From Erodium maritimum (taxonomy: Eukaryota > Streptophyta > Magnoliopsida > Geraniales > Geraniaceae), in contig OY997596.1 of the NCBI GenBank assembly GCA_963921825.1, forward strand, positions 59,284,754 through 59,348,753: DNA of 64,000 nucleotides, given 5' to 3'. The notes beneath the pieces were generated by a model, which saw only the letters and a list, made by a program, of their open reading frames with translations, was not told the origin of the DNA and did not search any database. The position numbers and the translations under genes are program-made. Positions 54,817 through 64,000 of this stretch are shown here, in pieces. Numbering within the stretch: the stretch's first letter is position 1; every line of letters begins with the position of its first letter.

Positions 54817-57397
54817 TATTGATTGTATGCTACATATATAATTATAATATGTAGTGGTTATCCACATACTAATGATAAAATAACCTACATGTAATAGTAT
54901 TATTATCTATATATAGTAATGATCAATATCTACATCATGTAATATATTATGAATATTGTTTTTCTAATAATAAGTTTGTTGTAAGTTACATAAGTTTAAA
55001 ATATGGCACTATGGTATTGTATTTATTCAAATGGATTCATTTAGTGTTTTAAGTTGGTCATATTATCTTTTTATGGATCGACCGACACATATAATTCATC
55101 TATTTGTTCCAACATGGATTTTGGGTCGTATAATATTTGTCTGATCTGGGTCACACAATATGTATGATCTGATGAGATTTGTACAAGTAAAATGTTAAAT
55201 TTGTAAAAAAAACGCTAGGCGCCAATCTGACGGCGAGGGGTCTTAGGCGTTAAGGTGGGGATTCATCGGGGATTAATCGGGGTATGATCTGGGTCCTAGA
55301 AAGTTTAAACGTCTAATTCAACCCAAAAGGTCGGATTGATGGGTAGAGGTACTAATATGTTTATCAAGTGTTCAATTCGTCCATACACTTTTCTATGTGG
55401 GGTTTATACTTCAACACTCCCCTCACGTGTAGAACTGGACATCTACACGTGGGCCATGGCAAGACTGGACAAGTGCATATGGGTCGGAGATCACATGGTG
55501 GCGGTGATAAACGGATCGTGGGCCGAACTTGCTCTGATACCATGTAAACGCCCAATCTAACCCAAAAACTCGAACTGATGGATGAAGGTACTAATATATT
55601 TATCAAGTGTTCAATTCGCTCGTACACTTTCTATGTGAAACGTATACTACACCAACCTACCAATTTATCTAGGTTTTAATATGTAATTAAGTTGTAACCT
55701 GTTATTTCATAGCTTGTGGAAAATTGAATCTTTGATTTCCAAATTCAGGAAAGTGTCACTCTCTGATGCTGACCAGCACTTATAGCATCCTTTGAAGAAG
55801 AATATGAAAACAATAATTTTTGTTTATTATTCACGATTGTTGAGTTCAAGTTTCAACCATATTTGAATAAAAGTTCTGGAAATTATTTGCATGCATTTTT
55901 GTTTATTATTCACGATTGTTTAGTTCAAGTTTCAACCATATACTTGAATAAAAGTTCTAGAAATTATATGCATGCATTTTTTCTCTTGTTTGCTTGACTT
56001 TACGAGCCGCAAATTCTAGTGTTTACATATGATTTTTATGTCACTGTCATTTACCATTATGGTTTAAATCATTTTCTCGTAGAAATCTTAAAACTTTGAC
56101 ATTATGGCTAACTTTATTAAATGCATGTGCATTATTGTCCATGATAATCAAGAAACAAATTATGATTCAGTACTTTTCCGTCGAGTCAGACACTATTTTT
56201 TTTTAATAATAATACATAACTTTGACAAAATTTGAGGAGAAAGCAATTAAAAAAATGAAAAAAAAATTAAAGGTGTATTATTTAAAAATTTCAAAAAATG
56301 TGTAATTGTTTATTTTATAAAAAAAGAAGAAGTAAATTTGGGGAAGGTTTGGATTGCTATGACTTTGTTACATCGACTTATGGATGTTAAGGTAGTCTCA
56401 ACAATCTTATTAAAACTTGTTTGTCTATTTAGTTAAGTAAATAAGGACTCATTTTAATCATTGGATTGTTTTTTTTGTCAAGATAGAAGGTTTGGATCCA
56501 CAAAAAAAAATATTAATGATATGAATTATAAATATGTACGTTTTTATATTTATTTAGTTAATTATATTCACCTATTCTGAATTATACACGTTTAACAGAT
56601 ACCCATCCCAAATAACGTATACATACTCTGAATTAACAGTTGTATTAACATCCCCATTTCATCTTTTTTTCATCTATTTACTGTTCATTTTTTTTAGAAA
56701 TTCCGAAACTACCTGTAGTGTTAAAATCTTAAAACCAACTCCAGCCCTAAATTCAAACCCTAAATCTTTCTCCAATGGATGGAAGGGGGTGTTGATACAA
56801 ACCATTAGTTCGGGGTATGTATTCGTTCCGAAATAACTTTAAGGTATTTATCCGTTAAATGTGTATAGTATGGGATAGGTTAGCATAATTAATCCTATTT
56901 ATTTTGTAATCAAAATCCGATAAAAATCCAAACAAACTCTTTTTTTCGAAGTGTTGGATGTATTATTCAACATCAAATGCCAGCAACCTACTAAGAGGTT
57001 CTAATAAACGAAAATATTTGATATGCATATTCTTATATTTGATTTCTTAAGACGGAGGGATCAACGACAAAACTTAAACTCACGCGTGGGCTACTAATTA
57101 ACATCTACATTTGTGTGCTATATATAGTGTGGCATTTCAAAGTTAATGAGTTCAATAATCTACAAAACAAAGATGTAACTAAACCAGATAAAAAAAAACA
57201 TTGGTATCTAACACAAGTCAATAATCAGACACCACTGGTTTATTTATTGATTAAAGATGCCTCGTACATTGTCAAGACAACCTTGGTAACCAAGACGAAC
57301 TAGCTACAATGGTGCCACCTGTACAACACAAACAAGTACAAGTAGATTAAGAACCTCCCATATCTCCCATCTCCATGCACGACCTCCCAATGTCACT
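54817..57397. other. Intergenic, AT-rich with dispersed repeats
   Basis: 55210-55290 carries GGCGCC/GGGGATTAATCGG words as at 36735-37150. 55320-55660 is a reverse copy of the CTGATACCATG...GAGCTT-type repeat of the subtilase introns. The remainder is AT-rich with no gene. Confidence 0.5.
55817..55982. repeat. Tandem duplication, about 83 bp x 2
   Basis: The block TTTTTGTTTATTATTCACGA...TTCAAGTTTCAACCATAT...AAAGTTCT(G/A)GAAATTAT...GCATGCATTTTT occurs twice in a row with a few changes. Confidence 0.8.
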
Positions 57398-58847
57398 TCA
57401 GTTCTTAAGACCCGGTAGTGTGTAAGCTGCAGGAACAACAAGAAAGAAGAATTTTTTAGTTAAGGTAGTTATATGAACAAATAGTATATTTAGGTGTAAT
57501 AAAATGTAATCAACCGTCCGCTTATTAGATAGTGAAACTTCTAGTGTTCGAATTTTAGTGAATCACACGCTCAGGTTCGATGTAAGGAAAAAGTTAGATT
57601 TCAAAATTGTCTATAAAAAAAATAAGGATAATTACACTACAAACTATAAGTATGTTTGGTTTTCACTTATCTGTCTTATCCAAAAAAAATTGTGACGGTA
57701 TTCAAAAAAAATTGTTTTGGTAGTATAGATTTTCACATCATTCTATGTCATTTTGAAGTAACGTGAGAATTACGGCCTAAGCAATTTTTTAATTAGGATA
57801 GTTATGTAAAAGTACGACATAATTAGGTGTAATGAAGTGTGATTATCACAAAAGAATATTACGTTTGTTTCAACTCGATCCTTCATTATATGTTTATGAA
57901 ATGATTACTTAATTCACATTAAACGGAAAACTTCACTAATTAATCTCCTTTTTAGATATCAGAAACTAACGGAAAACTATCCAAAAAAATTTTAAATACC
58001 AAAAATACCCTTCGAACATAAAATTTTGAAAGTGAAAATCGATCGTAGTTCGGGGTTCCTCCAGGTCTTCGGGAAAACTAACCCCTTATAAACCAACCGA
58101 CATTTTTTCCAAAATTTTGAAGTAGAAATAGGGGTATTTCGGTATTTTTGACACAAAAATATCCTAATATGAGAAAAGGGTTAATTATATTTAGTACCTT
58201 TTTTCTATTAGTAACACTCTTTTAGTACCCTGACATATTGGTAACGTTCAAGACAAAATCATGGTCAAGTTTAAGTCATTTTGATGATCTGTGACTAATT
58301 CATAAGGGGTATTAAACAGTATTATATAATCTGTAATCAATTCATAAAAGATATTAAATAACAGCTACCAAACCAAAAAATATGTTACTGATAAGAAAAG
58401 TACAAAACATAATTAACTCCAGAGAAAATATGGAAACTTCTATGTTAATTTCTGACCATTACAAAAAATAATATGTTCGTTCGTAAAGTTTCCGTTATCA
58501 CATATATAAGCCATACCTCCACATTTGTATCCGATGGGGCGATCCTCGATGTTGCAGCGTTTGGGGATGGTGAGGGCGATCTCCGGCTTGACTCCGGCGC
58601 TCCTGGCGGTGGCTGACAGCATGACGGCGCAGAGGCAGCTAGGGTTCTGCCCTATCCTCTTCACCTGCTGGCAGCACCGCCCTGAGACCTGCACGTTTTC
58701 GTCAGTCGCCGCGGAGGCGCAGGGAAGCAGCTTCCAAGCTTCCGAGTCCGGCGAGGACTTGCCGCACTCGCCGGACCCGTTAACTCCGGCGATGCTCAGA
58801 GCAACGAGGAATGTGAGAAGGGTGAGGTACTTGGTTGAGGACTCCAT
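57398..58847 (-). CDS. DIR1-like lipid-transfer protein (2 exons)
   Basis: A secreted nsLTP/2S-albumin-fold protein that binds lipids; DIR1-like members have been linked to systemic defence signalling. Exons 58847-58517 and 57426-57398 give 119 aa. The second exon codes for only the last nine residues ('AYTLPGLKN'), which is typical of this group; reading through without splicing would replace them with unrelated residues. The signal peptide is about 1-24. The eight-cysteine motif is complete: Cys 28, 43, 58, 59, 71, 73, 98, 109, in the phrases 'ECGKSSPD', 'RCCQQVKRIGQNPSCLC' and 'IPKRCNIEDRPIGYKCG'. The mature protein is basic in its middle part. The intron is about 1.09 kb. Confidence 0.92.
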
Positions 58848-58915
58848 CTTTTTTTGTTGTTGTGGAGATGTGGGTGAAGAAAGAGTTGGGAACTCATGGG
58901 TTTTTTATACTTGTG
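58848..58915 (-). promoter_or_regulatory. Core promoter of the lipid-transfer protein gene
   Basis: On the minus strand TATAAAAAA is at 58909-58901, about 55 bp before the ATG, followed by a short purine-poor leader. Confidence 0.6.
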
Positions 58916-59128
58916 TTGCAAGTAAGTGCTTGTCATGTGAAAACCCCACTTTATGTAGTGGAGGTGGCACTATGGGAATGCCACTTCTATGTTGCAGGGC
59001 ACTACCAACATCGTACCCCATCTTAATTTTGTTTTTTTATTTCGACCGTCTTAATCAGGCACGAAAAATTAATCGTTTCTTAAATTTTGATAATGAACCC
59101 CACCTAGACCTTTAATGCACTTTTACTC
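58916..59128. other. Upstream flank of the lipid-transfer protein gene
   Basis: Nothing else is recognised here. Confidence 0.4.
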
Positions 59129-59426
59129 TTAGAACATCTTTAATACTAGACTGTTGGTGATGGCTGATGAAACAAAAATAAGAGAGGAAAATAAAAAACA
59201 AGAGAGAGAAAACAAAAACAAAAATTAAATAAACCCATCAATCGACGATGCATTTCGCTAGTGGTTCGTTCGCTATCGACACGAACCGTCGGCGTTTAAA
59301 AAATTGTGAAGAACTTCCGTCGGTGGGAACAGCCTACCACATGAGGTTGTTGGTTGATGGTACTAGTTGGTAGAAAAAATAGCACGAACAGACAACACCA
59401 ATAGCCTAGTATTGGAGATGCTCTTA
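59129..59426. mobile_element. Tourist-like MITE with TTA target duplication
   Basis: Termini GAACATCTTTAATACTAGAC (left) and the complement of GAGCATCTCCAATACTAGGC (right) are flanked by TTA on both sides (59129-59131 and 59424-59426). The core has no coding capacity. Size and TTA duplication fit the Tourist (PIF/Harbinger) MITE class. Confidence 0.75.
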
Positions 59427-60194
59427 GAGCATCTGCAGTGCAAGATGGAAAGGTCTGACGAGATGACGAAAAATGGTAGGCTTTGGTAGCCCCGAAGGAT
59501 TCTCTCTTCTTCGAGGCGATGAATCCTTCACCCCTCTCAATTCGCCGGCAGAGTCAATTCGCCTCCCTTGTGATTATTTATTACGCGATACGTATACATT
59601 ATCCTTTAATTCGCTTTGCGTTGGATAAATACTATTGCGGGAGACTGAAAGAATATTTGTCGAGACCAGAAACCGTGACCTGGGATTTACTTTTAGGAGT
59701 TGCTAGCGATAAAGGGTTTGATACAAAAATTGCTTCGGTCAATCGGTTGCATGGGAAACCTAAAAATGCTCATGCCTTCACACCACTATTGATATATTTT
59801 TGGTGTTTCAGGAATACTTTACACACCCTTTGAATCCGTCTTTAATGATGAAAACGATTTTGTTTATTTTGGTCATAAAGATATCGTATTTTCGTCAGAC
59901 TGGAAAAAATAAACCAAATTTCCAGTTCACTATAATACATCTGAACTAGTGTTGAGTATCATTACTAAACAACTCCAAGGAAATGATTAGCAACATAACA
60001 CACATTATAAGTTATACGAAGTCTCTAGAAAATTAGAACACCTACTACAATGTAGACTAATGCTTATAGCACTCAGTGCCCATTAATCAATTGCCGACCT
60101 CCTCAAAGTGGGTCGAGTCATCTTGCAGAGAGCTTCATGTAGTGCTGAAGAAGGTGATAAATGTCAAAATATCTAAAACTTTTAATCCATCAAC
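59427..60194. other. Intergenic; an open frame at 59483-59833 is of doubtful meaning
   Basis: A frame of about 110 codons (59483-59833, +) has no recognisable domain and lies between two MITEs in repeat-like DNA. It may be a transposon or domesticated fragment. The rest is AT-rich. Confidence 0.3.
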
Positions 60195-60540
60195 TAAGAG
60201 CATCCACGGTCGTTGGTGAGATGTCGCTGGCGAGGAGAAAACGCCGACGAGGAGGAGGCGGGAAGCTGGCGAGGAGCTCGCTGGTGAGGAGTGCTGGCTG
60301 AGAGCTTATGGCCGGCACTTATCGCTGGCGGGGAGCAAAAATGTGAGTAAAAATGTGAGGAGTGCTGGCTGAGAGCTTATGGCCGGCACTTATCGCTGGC
60401 GGGGAGCAAAAATGTGAGTAAAAAGGGATGTTATAGCCAGCAAAAAGGCTTTACCATTGTAGCTCGCTGGCTGGGAGCCAAAAAAATTAGTTTTTTATTC
60501 ATCTCACCAGCTGCCGGTGAAATGGTTGTGGATGCTCTAA
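60195..60540. mobile_element. Tourist-like MITE with TAA target duplication and internal tandem repeat
   Basis: GAGCATCCAC at the left and GTGGATGCTC at the right are perfect complements, flanked by TAA (60195-60197 and 60538-60540). Inside, a unit of about 70 bp (GGAGTGCTGGCTGAGAGCTT...AAAATGTGAGTAAAAA) occurs twice in a row with no visible difference over most of its length. The core is rich in CGCTGGCGAGGAG words. Confidence 0.8.
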
Positions 60541-60628
60541 ACAGATCCTAGTCAACTAGATTCACCTGTCTGAACCACTGGAAGAGCCAACAGGTGAAGA
60601 AAATGGAAAACCAGAGGATAAATAAAAA

Positions 60629-60700
60629 CGTTGTTGCCGGGGATCAAACCCGGGTCACCCGCGTGACAGGCGGGAATACTTACCTCTATACTACAACGAC
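60629..60700 (-). tRNA. tRNA-Asp (GUC), possibly degenerate
   Basis: A 72-nt cloverleaf on the minus strand with anticodon loop CTGTCAC (GUC) and an anticodon stem identical to plant tRNA-Asp. A TTTTT terminator follows the 3' end. Two changes are suspicious: the T loop reads GGTTTGA instead of GGTTCGA, so the invariant C56 is T, and acceptor pair 3-70 is C-A because the 3' strand reads CAACAAC. It is probably a weak or inactive copy. Confidence 0.8.
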
Positions 60701-60890
60701 CCTTTTGTTAGATAATCAATCAAAATTATTCACAATAAACGTATTTTAATCTAGTCATATTTATTACTTAACTTTGCTGATATAAAAGAGGATTCATCTG
60801 ATTACTCTGAATTTTCATTTCTTTTCTCACTTTATTTTACTCTAAAATAATAAATTACTATGGATTTGGGGAACTCGAACAAAAAATTTT

Positions 60891-61281
60891 GTATATCGTC
60901 ACCCTAACTATTTTTTGTGGCACTTCACTATCTTAGAATGCATTATTTTCACTTTCATACCCGCAGTCAATTTTTCATCCATTTTTGGATCAAAACACTT
61001 AATAAGTCCATAATACCCCTCACTAACAATCAAATTTTCAAAAGCATGTCATTGGTTTTCAAAATTTCTTTTTAAAAAATCAGTTTTTAATGTCACAAAA
61101 ATGCATTTTGGAGTAGTGAGGTGCCACAAAAACTACATTTTAGAATAATGAGGTGCCACAAAAAATAGTTAGGATATGAAAGTGAAAAAAATGCATTTTA
61201 GGGTAGTGAGGTGCCATAAAAATTGTTAGGACAGTGAAATGAAAAAAGTCACATAGTTAGGGTAGTGAGAAGATAATAACC
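60891..61281. mobile_element. Fold-back MITE related to 49480-49819
   Basis: It has the same arms (ACCCTAACTATTTTTTGTGGCAC... and ...GTGCCACAAAAAATAGTTAGG-like) and the same core (CCCCTCACTAACAATCAAATTTTC) as the element in subtilase B intron 8, with extra duplicated pieces of the right arm. Confidence 0.7.
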
Positions 61282-61502
61282 ATTTTTTCAGAATAAAAAA
61301 TAGTTTTCACTAATCATGGGGGAAAGTCATTACAACGGCCAGTATCCTTAAAAAGGATAATGACCCAATAACTCTCATAAAAGAACCGTTTTAACAAGAT
61401 CCGGTTATAACACTCATAACTTATTCAGAAAAGTCATCCAAAACTAAAACAGAATTTAAAACCAAAACTAGAACAAAAAGTAAAACCAAAGGGTGCCGAC
61501 TG

Positions 61503-61976
61503 CTAAAAACAGCTCAAGGTAGGGCCTAAACGTTGTTTGGTCCCTGCTCTCCAAGGACTCGTTTTGAGTGAGTTATCGAACTTGAACCTGATAGGCTGAC
61601 TGGGAGTGACAGTATGATTCAGGGATCCCTCCCGGTAAAAAACCCTGAATCCTTGCTTACTCACTAGACTTAGTGAGGCTATGTAGCAGTCCTTACCTGA
61701 TTCGTTTGATTTTTCTCGACTATCACGCCGGCCATGTCCCGCTCGAGACGTGGGAGGATAACACCATCCTTCCATTACAGCAACGCCGGATTGCGGATCC
61801 GTAGATGAGAACATCACTGCAACAGAGAGTCGTGATCTATCGTCGATACGCCATCCTTTCGGTATAGCATTGTTGAATTGTGGATGAACAAAAAAGGGCA
61901 CTATCAAAAATAGAGAGAAGAGAAGACTCAAGATCGATATCGTAGTGATTGAAAGCGTATACGATAGCGATTCCAT
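61503..61976 (-). CDS. Unrecognised ORF with N-terminal membrane segment
   Basis: 157 codons from ATG to stop. A strongly hydrophobic stretch (about residues 14-31, 'ISILSLLFSLFLIVPFF') after the start suggests a signal peptide or anchor. The central part has 'GWRIDDRSRLSVAVMFSS'. A good splice donor (ATCAG|GTAAGG) lies near 61698-61692, so the real protein may leave this frame at about residue 94 and the tail may be intron translation; I found no convincing next exon. No family is recognised. It could be a genuine small membrane or secreted protein, or a gene fragment. Confidence 0.4.
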   Translation of the reverse strand: MESLSYTLSITTISILSLLFSLFLIVPFFVHPQFNNAIPKGWRIDDRSRLSVAVMFSSTDPQSGVAVMEGWCYPPTSRAGHGRRDSREKSNESGKDCYIASLSLVSKQGFRVFYREGSLNHTVTPSQPIRFKFDNSLKTSPWRAGTKQRLGPTLSCF

Positions 61977-62224
61977 GATGACTACGGCGGCTAGAATTGA
62001 GAGATCTCATTCCCCTTATGCATATCGCCTTATTTAATACTGTAAAACAGGTTATTATGAATTAAATTTTCAACATAAACATAGTTATGGAGTGGAAAAT
62101 AAAGCCAAAACTCATTATTGCATGGATATTTATGTTATTTTAGAGTAAAGTAAGAAAAAATAAAAATTCAGTTTAGGGGTTAGATGATCATATTTATATA
62201 AAATTTAACATTCAACAAGCAAAT

Positions 62225-62296
62225 GGGCATTTGGTCTAGTGGTATGATTCTCGCTTAGGGTGCGAGAGGTCCCGAGTTCAATTCTCGGAATGCCCC
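62225..62296 (+). tRNA. tRNA-Pro (AGG)
   Basis: A 72-nt cloverleaf: acceptor stem GGGCATT/AATGCCC, D arm GGTCTAGTGGTATGATT, anticodon stem CTCGC/GCGAG with loop TTAGGGT (AGG), T arm CCGAGTTCAATTCTCGG. A T-rich run (TTTTT) follows within 10 nt. A perfect 222-bp tandem duplication begins at the very next base. Confidence 0.93.
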
Positions 62297-62740
62297 ACGT
62301 TTTTCTCAATTTTTTCCCATTTTTATTTCAAGGAAATGTAAACAAACAAATCTCATAACTATACTTCAAATCTGTTCTCAATTACAAGATAAACAAGCTG
62401 GTTTATCACTAAACCAGAACTCAAACAAAACACAAACTTGCTAAAACTTACAAGTTACAACAATGTTAGTAACCTCAATGATCAGTCTTTTCTATTCTCA
62501 GTACCTTCCTTTCTGTTCACGTTTTTCTCAATTTTTTCCCATTTTTATTTCAAGGAAATGTAAACAAACAAATCTCATAACTATACTTCAAATCTGTTCT
62601 CAATTACAAGATAAACAAGCTGGTTTATCACTAAACCAGAACTCAAACAAAACACAAACTTGCTAAAACTTACAAGTTACAACAATGTTAGTAACCTCAA
62701 TGATCAGTCTTTTCTATTCTCAGTACCTTCCTTTCTGTTC
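62297..62740. repeat. Perfect tandem duplication, 222 bp x 2
   Basis: 62297-62518 and 62519-62740 look identical base for base. The right copy contains the last about 12 codons and start of the 3' UTR of the RopGEF gene; the left copy is the extra one, placed between the RopGEF 3' UTR and the tRNA-Pro gene. Confidence 0.93.
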
Positions 62741-64000
62741 GGGATCGGACAAGAAGGCCCTTCAGCTACATTACTACTAACGCCGAGATAGCTAGTCAAC
62801 GCCCTCTTCACCCCAAAGCTACCACGACCTGATGACTTGTCGTTGCTTCTGCGAAGAAAAGGAGTTCTCTCCCCCTTCATAGGACTCGCCATTGGCACGG
62901 GCGAGAAGGTTGGAGTTGAAGAAAAGGCTTTCTTGTGAGGAGTGCCCGAAACAGACACTGAGTATGGCATTGAAACCTTCTTGTGAGTGATCACACTGAC
63001 TGTTGAAACCGACGACAGCTTGTCTGAATGCTTGGTCAGATCATCGACGTAGAGCACGTCATCGATGCGTGCAACAATGTTGAAGGCCAAGCTCTCGAGA
63101 ACCCTCGAATAGCTCTCCAGAATGGACTTCCCAACATCCTGGAACATCGATCACAGCAAGTTTTTTAGGTTGTGTAAAAGATGAGGGTAACAAAGTGCAA
63201 CCCTTAGAACAATGATCTTACCTTGTTGCATTGGATCTTGCTGGTGTCCAAGGTTGTCTGGGTTAGGTTTGGGAAGCGTTGCTTCAGTGAAAGCAAGAGA
63301 CTTTCGGATCTTTGGGCCAACAATTCCCTCTTGTCACCGTCTACCATTAGATCCTTGACCATCTCCCAAGATGACTTTGACTTTGCAATGGAACGGCTTC
63401 CACAGGTTGTGGGTTTGGAGTGAGCTCTTCTACGCCATACGTGTATCGAGGCTTCAACGTGGTTTGCGATGTCTAGTGCAACGTGTTCAGAGGACAGGTC
63501 TAGGCAATCGAGCAAGCACTCTGTAGAGAACTGGTCTGATATGACATACCGGTATATAACATCTCCCAAACAAGCTCTCCCATTCTACAGACAAATTAAG
63601 ATAGGGTCAAGGGCATTTTTGTCATTTGAACCAAACTAAAAAGTTATCTGCATCATTTTTTTTTACTATATCGAAATATTAGAAGGAATAGTTCTGAAAC
63701 CTTTGGAAGGGCTTCTAAATACGAATCCGGAACCTCCATTTCAGCCAAGGCATTGTTGTTGATAGCCACTGCCGCCTTCAAGATCTGATTTGTGCATTCA
63801 CGTGTATGGTACAATTGCTTTCTCGAACCTTCACTCAGGCCGCCAGCAGGGACACGAGGCACTGGGAGCCACCACTTGTCTTCGTGCCTCTGAATTGCTT
63901 TGTGGAAAGAGGCTGAGCCATCGGCTTCAGGAGCCACAATGCCTTGATCAACATACCAGAACTCTGTATCGGTGAAGGTTTCTAATATTTCCTGTAACAA
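62704..64000 (-). CDS. RopGEF (PRONE domain), 3' part; runs off the window
   Basis: A guanine-nucleotide exchange factor that activates ROP/RAC GTPases at the plasma membrane, often under receptor-like kinases. Visible exons: about 63991-63701 (a TTACAG acceptor sits at the window edge, 64000-63992), 63584-63222 and 63138-62704. PRONE-domain phrases are '[11 protein letters not shown]', '[16 protein letters not shown]', '[17 protein letters not shown]', '[24 protein letters not shown]' and '[26 protein letters not shown]'. The last exon encodes the variable C-terminal tail, rich in Ser/Thr/Lys, which in this family has an autoinhibitory and kinase-contact role. The N-terminal half lies beyond 64000. 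The stop is at 62704-62706. Confidence 0.93.

Noticed and set aside
59483..59833. 116-codon frame on the plus strand
   Set aside because: It starts from a non-ATG codon, lies between two MITEs and has no recognisable domain; kept only as a note in the intergenic entry.
60285..60430. Possible CRISPR-like or satellite array
   Set aside because: Only two copies of a unit of about 70 bp, inside a MITE with clear termini and target duplication.

Overview
This is a piece of nuclear DNA from a flowering plant, most likely a eudicot. The evidence is intron-rich genes in an AT-rich background, plant-specific families (RABA2 Rab, PRONE RopGEF, DIR1-like lipid-transfer protein, cucumisin-type subtilases) and dense small transposons. 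I cannot name the species.

Layout. 1-8410 is a dead plant LINE: ORF1 with an RRM, and ORF2 with endonuclease, reverse transcriptase and a zf-RVT knuckle. It carries stops and a frameshift and is split by a 2,556-bp solo LTR (2602-5157) with a perfect 5-bp target duplication. 8411-11170 holds more transposon wreckage: a PIF/Harbinger deletion derivative, an RNase H-like fragment and a CACTA-type end. 11173-32474 is a gene-rich block: folylpolyglutamate synthase (+, 16 exons), NEDD1 (-, without its WD40 region), a PP1 catalytic subunit (-), an SLC25 mitochondrial carrier (+) and a RABA2-type Rab GTPase (-). 34199-51593 holds two head-to-tail subtilase genes about 9.27 kb apart, each with 10 exons, an intact catalytic triad and a GC-AG first intron. 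54418-58847 holds a 77-aa secreted six-cysteine peptide gene (+) and a DIR1-like lipid-transfer protein gene (-). 60629-64000 holds tRNA-Asp (-, possibly degenerate), an unrecognised ORF (-), tRNA-Pro(AGG) (+), a perfect 222-bp tandem duplication and the 3' part of a RopGEF gene (-) that runs off the window.

Coding sequences were assembled by hand from splice signals and reading-frame continuity. Each complete spliced model closes in frame: FPGS 526 aa, NEDD1-like 432 aa, PP1 316 aa, carrier 349 aa, RABA2 213 aa, subtilases 742 and 741 aa, Cys-rich peptide 77 aa, LTP 119 aa.

Functionally this is a mixture of housekeeping genes (folate polyglutamylation, spindle microtubule nucleation, protein dephosphorylation, mitochondrial transport, vesicle traffic) followed by secreted proteins. 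The most unusual items are the WD40-less but open NEDD1 gene next to FPGS, the small Cys-rich peptide, the recently homogenised subtilase pair, FPGS intron 1 (bounded by an 11-bp direct repeat and containing a PPR-like peptide) and the tandem duplication that starts one base after a tRNA gene.
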